This document shows, in pieces, positions 18,201 to 26,684 of a DNA stretch of 64,000 nt. Position numbers and translations under genes: made by a program. Below the pieces are notes generated by a model, which did no database searches, was not told the DNA's origin, and saw nothing but the letters and a program-made list of their open reading frames with translations. The stretch comes from Legionella steelei (GTDB taxonomy: Bacteria; Pseudomonadota; Gammaproteobacteria; Legionellales; Legionellaceae), in the NCBI RefSeq assembly GCF_001468005.1, contig NZ_LNYY01000021.1:310637-374636 (forward strand), given 5' to 3'. Numbering within the stretch: the stretch's first letter is position 1; each line of letters opens with the position of its first letter.

Positions 18201-18839
18201 TCAAACCGGTTCATCTAAGAATGCAGAAGACTCAATAATTCGGTTATGAATCAGACTAATTTTTATCAGTTCAGCTAGCGATTTTACTTCCATTTTTCGC
18301 ATGACATTAGCACGATGCACCTCAACTGTGGATATGGATATATTAAGCTCATACGCAATCTGTTTATTCAGTTTACCTTCAACAACTAAATCCATGACCT
18401 GCTTTTCACGTTTGGTTAGACCATTTATTCGCTCTTGCAGGCCCGTTTGCGTTTGTGTCGTATTATCCTTAACTTTTTTAAGGCATCTTTGTGTTATTTC
18501 TAATAAATTCTGATGATTGATTGGCTTAAGGATGAAATCTTCGGCTCCTGCTTTCATGGCACGTATTGCCATTGCAATATCACCGTAGCCTGTAATGATA
18601 ATTATTGATAGTTGTTTTTTTGATGAACTCAATTGCTCTAGTAATTCTAAGCCGCTCATTATAGGCATTCGTACATCGGTGATTAAACATCCACGTTGAT
18701 TATCATAACTATCGAGAAAATCTTTAGCATTTAAATAAGTTTGAACCTGCAGATTTATTGACTCAAATAACCAGCGGAATGATTTACATATCTCGGGGTC
18801 GTCATCGATAACAAAAACAGTTGTATTATTAGAAGGCAT
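18201..18839 (-). CDS. FixJ/NarL-type response regulator
   Basis: A 212-aa two-component transcription factor. The receiver (1-120) has DDD near residue 12, D55 in CLITDVRMP, and the Lys in FILKPIN. The LuxR-type helix-turn-helix (140-205) has GLTKREKQVMDLVVEGKLNK and ISISTVEVHRANVMRKM, the FixJ/StyR signature. It overlaps the upstream degenerate kinase by 11 nt, which implies translational coupling. It is the best candidate to bind the two identical TAGGGTAAACCCTA sites at 17009 and 51178. Confidence 0.95.
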   Translation of the reverse strand: MPSNNTTVFVIDDDPEICKSFRWLFESINLQVQTYLNAKDFLDSYDNQRGCLITDVRMPIMSGLELLEQLSSSKKQLSIIIITGYGDIAMAIRAMKAGAEDFILKPINHQNLLEITQRCLKKVKDNTTQTQTGLQERINGLTKREKQVMDLVVEGKLNKQIAYELNISISTVEVHRANVMRKMEVKSLAELIKISLIHNRIIESSAFLDEPV

Positions 18840-19488
18840 ATCCTTTATACTCTTGATGAAACACTATGAGTTGAAAACTAATACTATTAGCAAATAACTC
18901 AGCGAATAAGGTGCCACTTTCTCTATCAAGCAAAGTACGGCAATAAGTGAGTTCTTTTTCGAATTCTTCTTCCTGTATTAAAAAATTACTTTTTATCATA
19001 ATTTTTGCTTTATTTTTATCCATATCCGTTTGAATTTCTAATGTTGCTTTGTGTATCTTGTTTTTTTCCACAACAGTAATACATTGTTTCAATAAACGAA
19101 ATAAAATATGCTTGATCTGCAATTGAGGTATATGAAAATCAGGGCACTCATCCTGAAAATTTACGACCAGTCGAATATTATTATGTTCTATTTCATAGGA
19201 ATACAGAGAAATAATCTCTGTAATAATATCGTGAAAAATTGTAGGTCGTTCTCCTAATTTTTTTTGAGTTGTAGGTTCTTGCAGGGAATAAATTTTATTT
19301 TTCAACAACTCAACATGCTGGTTGATTTTTTGTAACGCATTAAGCATTTGCTCTGCACTAAGGCCTTTTTTTTCTAGCCGGAGTTCGCAACCACCCACAT
19401 ATGCTTTAATTGCAGTCATGGATTGATTGAGTTCATGGATTAATTTCTCAATGTATTGTGGATTTTCTTGATGCATTAATCGAGTCAT
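18829..19488 (-). CDS. Degenerate histidine kinase-like protein
   Basis: A 219-aa protein with a histidine-kinase dimerisation helix (IHELNQSMTAIKAYVGG, His near residue 18) followed by a domain sized like an ATPase domain. The N-box position reads HILFRLLKQCITVVEKN without the key Asn, and the G1 and G2 glycine motifs are absent. ATP binding is therefore unlikely, and it may act as a phosphotransfer or phosphatase partner. No membrane helix. It overlaps the FixJ-type gene by 11 nt, so the two are made together. The real kinase may be the one at 15538-16869. Confidence 0.85.
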   Translation of the reverse strand: MTRLMHQENPQYIEKLIHELNQSMTAIKAYVGGCELRLEKKGLSAEQMLNALQKINQHVELLKNKIYSLQEPTTQKKLGERPTIFHDIITEIISLYSYEIEHNNIRLVVNFQDECPDFHIPQLQIKHILFRLLKQCITVVEKNKIHKATLEIQTDMDKNKAKIMIKSNFLIQEEEFEKELTYCRTLLDRESGTLFAELFANSISFQLIVFHQEYKGYAF

Positions 19489-19816
19489 ATGGTCTATCTC
19501 AGATTTTGTACTATGACAACCCCAGTTTCTATCGAATCATGTCATGCATCGTTGTATTGGGATAATCTGTTTTTCTCAGCGTTCATATTTACAAGGACGG
19601 GTCAATATTAATGCATGCTGTTACTATAGTTTATTCAGGTTAACCTTAGTTTTTAATCCGCCAGGCAGTTATTTTGCACCAATTAAACGCTTAAGGGCAA
19701 TAAAGGCATTATTTAGTGCGGTTGGTAGTAACTTTCTGAACTGCAGTTCTTTAAATTGTATTAGACGCATTTTTCAGATAATTTATGCTTCAAATACATT
19801 ACCAATGGACGGTATT
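19489..19816. other. Intergenic region between divergent genes
   Basis: 328 bp between the degenerate kinase (minus) and the DUF6790-type gene (plus). A frame in phase with the latter is open from 19544, but its residues are Cys/Arg-rich, unlike a protein start, and have no ribosome site. I see no repeat or clear promoter. Confidence 0.45.
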
Positions 19817-20332
19817 ATGGCCGATATGATTATTTTGGCAATGAGCAATTTTACATTGACTTGTTTTATACTTGGTTTGCTATGCGCTCTTCTTGAATGG
19901 TTGGTTCGCTCAAGGCCAATGGAAAAAGCCATGGTTATTGAACTTATCTTTTCTTGGTATTTGTTGTTCAATATCGGATTGGCCTATTTGTTTAACTTTA
20001 TTATGCATGTCTTCTTTGGCGATTTTACCGCGCAGTTTATTGGCTGGCCGCAAAGTCCATTTCAAATGGAAGTAGGATTTGCCAGTTTGGGGATTGCGTT
20101 GAATGGAATAATTAGCTTTAAAGGTCAAATTGCTTTTCGTGCGGCAACGATCATCGTTCCTGCTCTGTTTTTATGGGGTGCTGCAGGTGGACATCTTTAT
20201 CAAATGATCGTTGCCCATAATTTTGAACCTGGCAACGCGGGCAGCATATTTTGGACGGATATTTTCATGCCCATCATTGCTTTTTTATTACTTTGGCTGC
20301 AATATCGAAACCCGGAAAACAGGGTTAGTTAA
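19817..20332 (+). CDS. DUF6790-like four-helix membrane protein
   Basis: About 171 aa, with four or five membrane helices: TLTCFILGLLCALLEWL, an ELIFSWYLLFNIGLAYLFNF helix, AFRAATIIVPALFLWGAAGG and IFMPIIAFLLLWLQY. Conserved-looking polar features inside are GWPQSPFQMEVGFASLG and GGHLYQMIVAHNFEPGNAG, which recall the DUF6790 family of bacterial inner-membrane proteins of unknown function. The start is uncertain: ATG 19805 and 19817 are both possible, and 19817 has a weak GGACGG before it. Confidence 0.78.
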   Translation: MADMIILAMSNFTLTCFILGLLCALLEWLVRSRPMEKAMVIELIFSWYLLFNIGLAYLFNFIMHVFFGDFTAQFIGWPQSPFQMEVGFASLGIALNGIISFKGQIAFRAATIIVPALFLWGAAGGHLYQMIVAHNFEPGNAGSIFWTDIFMPIIAFLLLWLQYRNPENRVS

Positions 20333-20408
20333 AACGTTATAGCCTACCCAGCCAACAATAACTCTAATCCTTGTATGTTAGGTAATTCGCTGACAAAAAG
20401 AACACGAG

Positions 20409-20571
20409 TAGGCTGGGCTGTTAAGCCCAGCATGCACAGGATTAATTTTTCCTCTCCAAAATGTCCATCATGAAACCCCCACGGTAAGCTCAATTAACAC
20501 GTGCTTATTCATTGGTCTTAAGAAAGCATTATTTTTGGCATTGTTACATGCTGGGCTTACAGCCCAGCCTA
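20409..20571. repeat. REPIN/MITE-like element, copy B
   Basis: The ends TAGGCTGGGCTGTTAAGCCC(AGCAT) and ATGCTGGGCTTACAGCCCAG(CCTA) are inverted copies matching copy A, with about 114 bp between. The interior differs from A except near the right end (TTGTTACATG). The flank TTTATTTAGC is also shared. It lies in the 452-bp gap before hsp20. Confidence 0.75.
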
Positions 20572-20784
20572 GGTTTATTTAGCTTTGTCAATGATACAAT
20601 CCTGAGGAAGGCTCTCCTTGCTCATATCCGGAGATACCTCGCTGCGTTTAGAACGAATGTGCTCTCGTGATCGCGGATTTAAATAAAATCATAGTGCTAT
20701 CTTTTAATGCAATGCGCTCATTTGACAAAGCTGTTATATGTACCAAAATTTGTATTAAGGCCATAGATTATATGGAGGTATATC

Positions 20785-21312
20785 ATGAGCAAAGTAACAC
20801 AATTTAAGCAAGGAACTCCCAGCAAAGGAGCACCTGGTAAGGGAGCTTCCATTCAAATTAATCGATCACAAAATCCCTTTTTAAGTCTGCAAAACGAAGT
20901 GGATCGATTATTTAGTGACTTTAATGAGTTTTTTTCTCCAACCAAATTTAGTTGGGGACAATTTGAAAAACTAGATCTTTCTCCTTCAATGGATATTGTT
21001 GAGGATAAAGATCATTTCTGTGTTCAGCTAGAAATGCCTGGTATGAGCGAAAAAGACATTAAGGTCTCTATATTGGATAATGTACTCACTATTAGCGGCG
21101 AGAAATCCAGCTCGAAAAAAAATGAAGGTAAAAAATATATTTCTCGAGAAATTAGCTTTGGGAAATATGAACGCTCCATCTCTTTACCCGCTACTGTTGA
21201 TATAGCGCAAGCGAAAGCAACGTTTAAAAAAGGTATGCTTTGGGTTGATTTACCTAAAAAAACGGAATCTAAAACCGGAACTCGAGATATCAAAGTGGAA
21301 CAAGCCAAATAA
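20785..21312 (+). CDS. Small heat-shock protein Hsp20
   Basis: A 175-aa ATP-independent chaperone that holds unfolded proteins. A strong ribosome site (GGAGG, 7 nt spacing) precedes ATG 20785. After a Lys/Gly-rich N-terminus, PFLSLQNEVDRLFSDFNEFF leads into the alpha-crystallin domain (about 65-165), with SMDIVEDKDHFCVQLEMPGM, the GEKSSSKKNEGKKYISRE loop and the closing KATFKKGMLWVDLPK. A C-terminal IxI-like DIKVEQ remains. A TTGACA (20722) upstream lacks a well-spaced -10, so the promoter type is unclear. Confidence 0.95.
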   Translation: MSKVTQFKQGTPSKGAPGKGASIQINRSQNPFLSLQNEVDRLFSDFNEFFSPTKFSWGQFEKLDLSPSMDIVEDKDHFCVQLEMPGMSEKDIKVSILDNVLTISGEKSSSKKNEGKKYISREISFGKYERSISLPATVDIAQAKATFKKGMLWVDLPKKTESKTGTRDIKVEQAK

Positions 21313-21319
21313 ACCTAAA

Positions 21320-21349
21320 ATAACCCCATGGTTTCGGTCATGGGGTTAT
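21320..21349. terminator. Bidirectional terminator hairpin
   Basis: ATAACCCCATG and CATGGGGTTAT form an 11-bp stem with an 8-nt loop between the convergent hsp20 and small membrane-protein genes. T-rich sequence (TTTTAGGTTTATT) follows on the minus strand, so it fits best as terminator of the 49-aa gene. Confidence 0.65.
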
Positions 21350-21353
21350 CTAC

Positions 21354-21503
21354 TTAAGCTTTTAGCCAAAAAATGCGCACTAAGATATATAAGATCGTCA
21401 TGCCAAGAATAGGAACAACGAGAAAGCCAAGAAAGCTATAAAATCCTATTCTATTTTCAGCTGAGGCATTATAAAACTTTTTAAATTTTTTCCATAAGGA
21501 CAT
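21354..21503 (-). CDS. 49-residue single-helix membrane protein
   Basis: A short frame reading MSLWKKFKKFYNASAENRIG, then a hydrophobic stretch FYSFLGFLVVPILGMTILYI, and ending RIFWLKA. GGAGG lies 6 nt before the ATG and a terminator hairpin starts 5 bp after the stop. A basic amphipathic head, one or two membrane segments and good signals at both ends make a real small protein likely. Function unknown; it is convergent with hsp20. Confidence 0.65.
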   Translation of the reverse strand: MSLWKKFKKFYNASAENRIGFYSFLGFLVVPILGMTILYILVRIFWLKA

Positions 21504-21670
21504 TTATAGCCTCCATTTTTGATTAGAGCTTATTTTATAAGATTATGGACCTCAATATAAAGCGATTTGTCAGAATCACGCATTTTGAGTTTCTGTTATT
21601 TTGTCTTAATTAGAATTAAAGTGTTCGCTAGAGCAATGGCGCTATTATTTTCACATTCATAGTAGAAAAA

Positions 21671-21709
21671 TCCTTCTCCCGCTTACGGGAGAGGGCTAGG
21701 GTGAGGGAA
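21671..21709. repeat. Intergenic GC-rich repeat (CTCCCG...CGGGAG)
   Basis: TTCTCCCGCTTACGGGAGAG forms a 7-bp stem and is followed by GGCTAGGGTGAGGGAA. This is a type of short repeat found between genes in many gammaproteobacteria. It sits at the end of the unknown gene at 21738. Confidence 0.45.
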
Positions 21710-21737
21710 TTGCAAAATTCATGAACAAAAGTCTGAA

Positions 21738-22319
21738 TTAGTTTCCAGGTCTACAATTTATAAAGTCGAAATTACCAATGTCTGCGCCAAATCGTGCACT
21801 TGCTTGAACAAAGGAGTCTGTAATAACCGCTTCTGTAATTTCTGCAAAAGGAGTGTCTTTATAGTGTCTCATAGTGTTAACGCGCTTTTGTAAATTTTGT
21901 CCAGCAAGAGTCTGAGGGTTGGAATGAGTCAATTGAAATTGTCCCAATCCAATTTCACTGGTTACTTTATCCAATGCTTGTTGATATGAATTAGCCATCC
22001 CGAATTTAATCGCATTTACGACGGTATTAATAGGAGCGCCCTGGTTCAATAATTGAGCACAAAAATCCGCTAACCTATAGATTTCATTAATATAACCTTG
22101 TTGATTACCTAGCATTAATAGACGCATGGCAGACACTGCTGCGGATTTGACTTGGGGTAAGTCTATATGTTCCTCAGCATTCTCTTCCAAGAGCGCATCT
22201 AAAGAGAAGACTGGTTGACTTTTTACAATAGCTTTCTTTGGCACAGTTGACTCCAAAACAGGATTAAGGAAAATAGATATTGTTCGATTGAAATGGCTCG
22301 AAACAAGATAATTGCTCAT
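21738..22319 (-). CDS. Unrecognised helical protein
   Basis: A 193-aa, mostly helical soluble protein without signal peptide or membrane segment. Central helices (AAVSAMRLLMLGNQQGYINE, LADFCAQLLNQGAPINTVVN) suggest a compact bundle, and the C-terminus (FGADIGNFDFINCRPGN) is Gly/Asn-rich. I recognise no family. It is divergent from the AraC-type regulator with 123 bp between, so it could be a target of that regulator. Effector status cannot be judged. Confidence 0.68.
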   Translation of the reverse strand: MSNYLVSSHFNRTISIFLNPVLESTVPKKAIVKSQPVFSLDALLEENAEEHIDLPQVKSAAVSAMRLLMLGNQQGYINEIYRLADFCAQLLNQGAPINTVVNAIKFGMANSYQQALDKVTSEIGLGQFQLTHSNPQTLAGQNLQKRVNTMRHYKDTPFAEITEAVITDSFVQASARFGADIGNFDFINCRPGN

Positions 22320-22442
22320 TATGTATTATTTTTATTCAAATGTAAAGACTCTTAAAACGCAGACTAATATCCTTTTTGCCATCATATACTTCAGTCTTTA
22401 TGATATAATTGGTTCTATTTTGCAATGTTTTTTTAGTGAGTC

Positions 22443-23204
22443 GTGCAATTGATTACTCATCGTGTAGATCTGCGTTCCTATCATACTGAAAGTTGCAGTC
22501 ATGCTCATGATTTTGCACAGCTGGTTTTACCTCTAGCTGGTTCTATGGAGTTGGAAGCGGGGCATTATTCTGGAGTTGTTGATCATCATGTAGGAGTCTT
22601 TATTGCTCCGAATGAACGGCATTGTTTTGCCGGAAGCCAGGGAAATCTTTTTTTAGTGGTTGATGTAGCAAGCCCAAAGGATCTTTTTAAGGAACACCGC
22701 TCGCATGCTTTTAATTTAACGACGAGCATTAAAAAGCTTATACAATTTGCGCATCATTATTTAGCAGATAATGAAGGCGATTTTTTTACTGATTCCTTAA
22801 TGAATCAATTACTCGTACATTTCGCCACAAAATCCTTATCATTCGAGTCAGACGACATTGTCCTTAAGGCAAAAAATTGGATCGATTTTTATTTCGCGGA
22901 GCGTGTCAATGTGAATAAAGTCGCGCAGCATTGTCATTTGAGTGTCAGTCAATTACAGCGTCGGTTCAAACAATCCCTGGGTTGTAGTATTGCAGAATAT
23001 TGGCGATTTAAAAAATTAAGTCAGGCCAAACAATTACTTTCTGCCCAACACCTTTCTATAGAGGTCATTGCTTTTGCGGTGGGATACGAAAATTTGCCCG
23101 CATTTAGTCGGCGATTTAGTACAGTTTTTGGGGAGTCGCCCTCCCAATGGCGAATAAAAGCATTATCGGCAAAGAAAATGCGTGAAATGGATAACTCATA
23201 CTGA
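22443..23204 (+). CDS. AraC-family transcription regulator
   Basis: A 253-aa regulator. The N-terminal cupin sensor domain (1-130) has SHAHDFAQLVLPLAG and GVFIAPNERHCFAG, the usual H-x-H and H motifs. The C-terminal double helix-turn-helix (150-245) has VAQHCHLSVSQLQRRFKQSLG and AFAVGYENLPAFSRRFSTVFGESPSQWR, a complete AraC signature. The start is a GTG at 22443. The following exporter gene begins 56 bp after its stop on the same strand, so it probably controls that gene. Confidence 0.94.
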   Translation: MQLITHRVDLRSYHTESCSHAHDFAQLVLPLAGSMELEAGHYSGVVDHHVGVFIAPNERHCFAGSQGNLFLVVDVASPKDLFKEHRSHAFNLTTSIKKLIQFAHHYLADNEGDFFTDSLMNQLLVHFATKSLSFESDDIVLKAKNWIDFYFAERVNVNKVAQHCHLSVSQLQRRFKQSLGCSIAEYWRFKKLSQAKQLLSAQHLSIEVIAFAVGYENLPAFSRRFSTVFGESPSQWRIKALSAKKMREMDNSY

Positions 23205-23259
23205 GCTTATTATTGCTACACTGTACGTTTTTATTTGGCGATACAGAGAAGTATTTTAT

Positions 23260-24159
23260 ATGCAAAAATCCAATGCTTATTTACAAGGAATACTCTTCCT
23301 TGTCTTGGCTCAAATCATGGTAGGCGTGAACATTGTTTTTTCCAAGTATGTGCTTTCCACAATTCCGCTGCTGTTTATATTGGCTCTACGGTTTAGTTTG
23401 GCTGCTATTATTTTATTACCCTTGCACTGGTTTACCTCTGCGCGAAATAAGCCGGTGGGTTATTATTTTTCTCAATTAAAACCACGTGATTGGTTTTTTA
23501 TTGGTGCGCAGGCGGTTTCTGCGGGAGTGCTGTTTAATTTCCTAATTTTATGGGGATTAAATTACACGGATGCGAATGTAGCGGGTATTATTACCAGCGC
23601 CTTACCTGCGATCATTGCAATTATGTCTTGGATTATTCTTGGTGAAAAAATTTCAGGAAAGAAAGCCATCTGTGTGGGTTTTGCCACATTTGGATTAATC
23701 GTTATTGCCTGCGATAAGTTGGTGGGGATGCGCGTGAGCCATTCTTTTTGGGGGGATGTGCTTGTTTTAATCTCTCTTTTGCCTGAGGCTACTTACTATA
23801 TTTTAAGTAAGATGCATGCGAATTCACTGCCAGTATTTTTAATTTCTTCTTTACTCAATGCAATTAATGCCATTTTGTTATTGATTGCTTTGGGTTTTAG
23901 TTCCTGGAGCGGAATAACCATTCAATTTTCAGATTGGCTGATTTTGATTATTTTAGGTTTAAGCTCGGGTCTTTTTTATGTGTTTTGGAATTTTGGTTGC
24001 CAGAAAGTGGATGGGGTAATGGCTTCATTATCAACGGCGGTGATGCCTTTAGCCACGGTACTCATTGCTTGGCTGCTGTTGGGAGAACGACTGACACTTG
24101 GGCAAGCAATTGGTATGAGCATGGTAATTCTCTCAATTGCTGTCTATGCAAAAAGATAA
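23260..24159 (+). CDS. EamA/DMT-family exporter
   Basis: A 299-aa inner-membrane protein with ten hydrophobic helices and two EamA repeats. Repeat 1 has VGVNIVFSKYVLSTIPLLFI and TDANVAGIITSALPAIIAIMSWIILGEKIS. Repeat 2 has ATYYILSKM and KVDGVMASLSTAVMPLATVLIAWLLLGERLT. The paired GEKIS/GERLT motifs at the ends of helices 4 and 9 are diagnostic. DMT exporters extrude metabolites and drugs. The start is ATG 23260 (GAGAAG upstream). It lies next to an AraC regulator, suggesting inducible export. Confidence 0.93.
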   Translation: MQKSNAYLQGILFLVLAQIMVGVNIVFSKYVLSTIPLLFILALRFSLAAIILLPLHWFTSARNKPVGYYFSQLKPRDWFFIGAQAVSAGVLFNFLILWGLNYTDANVAGIITSALPAIIAIMSWIILGEKISGKKAICVGFATFGLIVIACDKLVGMRVSHSFWGDVLVLISLLPEATYYILSKMHANSLPVFLISSLLNAINAILLLIALGFSSWSGITIQFSDWLILIILGLSSGLFYVFWNFGCQKVDGVMASLSTAVMPLATVLIAWLLLGERLTLGQAIGMSMVILSIAVYAKR

Positions 24160-24266
24160 TTGGATGGTTTTGCAAGTTGGTTTAAGTGAGATAAAGCTGA
24201 TTTATTTTGCAACATCTCCTTAACCCAAGTTATGATGGGCCAAACAAAAAATCTTAGTTTAATTTT

Positions 24267-24620
24267 ATGCCTCATTTGATTTTGGAATTAAGTAATAACA
24301 TTAAAAACACAGAACATTTAAGCCAGTTATTTGATAAATTACATCATATGCTTGCAGAACAACTTCCTACCCAATTATCAGGGTGCAGGAGCCGCTGTGT
24401 TATTCATCCATTGTTTTTTATTGGCGATCAGAGTGAAGACAATGCTTTTGTGCATTTAACGCTAAAAATGCTTCCAGGCCGGGATGAGCTTAAGAAAAAA
24501 AGCATAGGTAAAAACCTTTTTGATCTATTGGATGATTTTTTTAGAGTAGGTCAAAATCAATTAAATATTACTTTATCTGTAGAAATCTTGGATTTGGATC
24601 CTATTTATTTTAAGGGCTAA
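24267..24620 (+). CDS. 5-carboxymethyl-2-hydroxymuconate isomerase-like protein
   Basis: A 117-aa protein starting MPHLILELSNNI, the CHMI signature in which the processed N-terminal Pro2 acts as general base, as in tautomerases. HLTLKMLPGRDELKKKSIGK is the second typical segment. Homoprotocatechuate degradation genes are absent nearby, so the substrate is likely something else. It is 38 bp before the archease gene on the same strand and may be cotranscribed with it and rtcB. Confidence 0.88.
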   Translation: MPHLILELSNNIKNTEHLSQLFDKLHHMLAEQLPTQLSGCRSRCVIHPLFFIGDQSEDNAFVHLTLKMLPGRDELKKKSIGKNLFDLLDDFFRVGQNQLNITLSVEILDLDPIYFKG

Positions 24621-24658
24621 AGTATTTTCTAAATCGTTTCAAATGCAGGTTATTCTCT

Positions 24659-25081
24659 ATGAGTGCACAAAAAAGATGGGAACATTTTTCTCATGAATCC
24701 GATATAGGTGTTAGAGGTTATGGCTCAACTGTTGCAGACGCTTTTTCCATGGGGGCGCTTGCTTTGACCAATGTTATTACGCGTTCACAATCAATTCATC
24801 CCTACAAAAAAATACAAATTCACTGTGAGGCTCCGAATCAGGAGATTTTATTTGTCGATTGGTTAAATGTGATTATTTACAATATGGCAATCCACAACAT
24901 GCTGTTTAGCACGTTTGATGTCAGCATTAAAGGATTGAGGCTAACTGCTATAATTGCAGGTGAACCAGTGGATATTCATAGGCATCAACCTGCAGTGGAG
25001 GTCAAAGGTGCTACATTCACTGAATTAAAAGTGTATGAAAGGAATAACATCTGGGTGGCACAATGTGTTGTTGATGTGTGA
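24659..25081 (+). CDS. Archease, RtcB cofactor
   Basis: A 140-aa protein of the archease family, which helps RtcB RNA ligase to be guanylylated and to turn over. Family marks: WEHFSHESDIGVRGYGSTVADAF at the N-terminus, with the metal-binding His/Asp, and the C-terminal VEVKGATFTELKVYE. It is 20 bp before rtcB, an arrangement seen in many bacteria and archaea. It has no strong ribosome site of its own. Confidence 0.94.
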   Translation: MSAQKRWEHFSHESDIGVRGYGSTVADAFSMGALALTNVITRSQSIHPYKKIQIHCEAPNQEILFVDWLNVIIYNMAIHNMLFSTFDVSIKGLRLTAIIAGEPVDIHRHQPAVEVKGATFTELKVYERNNIWVAQCVVDV

Positions 25082-25101
25082 GAGAGCGAAGGTAGAAATC
25101 A

Positions 25102-26532
25102 ATGGACTTAAACTTGTTAGAAAAAATCAGTGACTTCGAATGGCGAATTCCCCAACAGGGAAAGATGCGTGTGCCGGGGATTATTTTTGCTTCAGAAGAG
25201 TTGATCCTCAATATGGATATGAAAGTTTATGAACAAGTCACGAACGTCGCAACATTACCTGGAATTGTGCGTGGTTCTTATGCGATGCCTGATGCTCATT
25301 GGGGTTATGGGTTTCCTATTGGGGGTGTTGCTGCATTTGATCCCGATAACGACGGGGTTGTTTCAGCAGGTGGTGTTGGTTTTGATATTTCATGTGGCGT
25401 ACGGCTTTTATCTACAGGACTTAAACGTGAAGAATTTGAACCCTATAAAGAACAACTTGCAGATGCGCTGTTTGCGCATATTCCGGCAGGTGTAGGCAGC
25501 AAAAGTCGTATTAATCTAACTATGAAACAAATGGATGATATGTTGCGTGGTGGCGCTGTATGGGCTGTAAAGCAAGGATATGGTGAACGTGAAGATTTAG
25601 CGCGTATTGAAGATAATGGCCGCGTAGAAGGTGCTTTACCTGAGCATGTTTCCGAACATGCAAAAAAACGTCAAAAAAATGAAATGGGTACTTTAGGTTC
25701 TGGTAATCATTATTTGGAAATTCAAGAGGTGCGCCATATATACTGTGAACAAACTGCTGCAGCATTTGGTTTAGCACTAGGGGATGTGGTTGTGAGCATC
25801 CATTGTGGTTCACGTGGCCTAGGTCACCAAATAGGAACTGATTTTCTGCGCTCGATGCTCATTCACGCCCAACAGCATGGTATCTCACTCGTTGATCGTG
25901 AGTTAGCTTGTGCCCCTATACGTTCTTCCATGGGGGAGCATTATTTAGGTGCTATGCGCTCAGGAATTAATTGTGCGCTCGCTAATCGTGAAATTATTAC
26001 TCATTTTATGCGCGAAGTATTTCAGGATGAAATGCCAGGAGCCCAAATAAAACTCATTTATGATGTATCCCATAATACCTGCAAGGAAGAAGCGCATCAG
26101 ATTGATGGTAAAACAAAACGTTTATTTGTTCATCGTAAAGGCGCAACGCGAGCTTTTGGTCCAGGTCATCCTGAGTTAGCACAAGCGTTTCATCATGTAG
26201 GACAACCTGTAATTATTGGCGGCAGCATGGGAACTTCATCTTATGTTTTAGTTGGTACAGAACATTCAGAACATAAATCCTTTGGTTCTGCTTGTCATGG
26301 TGCAGGACGGGCGATGAGCCGGCATCAGGCAACCAAAAAATGGCGTGGGAGTGAAATCATTGAGCAATTAGCACAACAAGGAATTTTAATTCGTAGTAGT
26401 TCCTATCGTGGTATAGCAGAGGAAGCTCCAGAAGCCTATAAGAATGTCGATTTTGTTGTTGATGCAGCACAAGAGTCCGGTTTAACCAAAAAAGTTGCCC
26501 GACTGGTACCTATTGTTTGTGTTAAGGAATAG
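25102..26532 (+). CDS. rtcB: RNA-splicing ligase RtcB
   Basis: A 476-aa manganese- and GTP-dependent ligase that joins 2',3'-cyclic phosphate (or 3'-phosphate) RNA ends to 5'-OH ends. Hallmarks: MPDAHWGYGFPIGGVAA, VGFDISCGVRLL with the metal-binding Cys, GSGNHYLEIQ, HCGSRGLGHQ, and SACHGAGRAMSRHQA with the His that carries GMP. GAAGG precedes ATG 25102. Length and motifs are complete. With archease upstream it forms an RNA repair module that heals tRNA or rRNA cut by toxins or stress nucleases. Confidence 0.97.
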   Translation: MDLNLLEKISDFEWRIPQQGKMRVPGIIFASEELILNMDMKVYEQVTNVATLPGIVRGSYAMPDAHWGYGFPIGGVAAFDPDNDGVVSAGGVGFDISCGVRLLSTGLKREEFEPYKEQLADALFAHIPAGVGSKSRINLTMKQMDDMLRGGAVWAVKQGYGEREDLARIEDNGRVEGALPEHVSEHAKKRQKNEMGTLGSGNHYLEIQEVRHIYCEQTAAAFGLALGDVVVSIHCGSRGLGHQIGTDFLRSMLIHAQQHGISLVDRELACAPIRSSMGEHYLGAMRSGINCALANREIITHFMREVFQDEMPGAQIKLIYDVSHNTCKEEAHQIDGKTKRLFVHRKGATRAFGPGHPELAQAFHHVGQPVIIGGSMGTSSYVLVGTEHSEHKSFGSACHGAGRAMSRHQATKKWRGSEIIEQLAQQGILIRSSSYRGIAEEAPEAYKNVDFVVDAAQESGLTKKVARLVPIVCVKE

Positions 26533-26684
26533 TTTATTTAGAAATAGTTCTGGAGTTTTTTTGCGAAAACAAGCAGGTATAAATCGTATTTTTAATGTTC
26601 TTTTTGTTCTATTTTTTCTACTAAGAAAATAAATAAACTATAATTAAAAATATTTGCTTTTTTCAAAAAAGGTGGAGTGTTGTT

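Noticed and set aside
19544-19816. N-terminal extension of the DUF6790-type protein
   Set aside because: Ninety-one Cys/Arg-rich residues without homology pattern or ribosome site; the membrane protein starts at 19805 or 19817.
20722-20750. TTGACA upstream of hsp20 as a sigma-70 promoter
   Set aside because: No acceptable -10 hexamer at 16-18 bp, and no clear heat-shock sigma motif, so not reported as a promoter.
21331-21338. CRISPR or tRNA structures in the window
   Set aside because: The hairpins found are isolated terminators or dispersed repeats; there are no regularly spaced direct repeats and no cloverleaf with a GTTCRA-type loop was seen.
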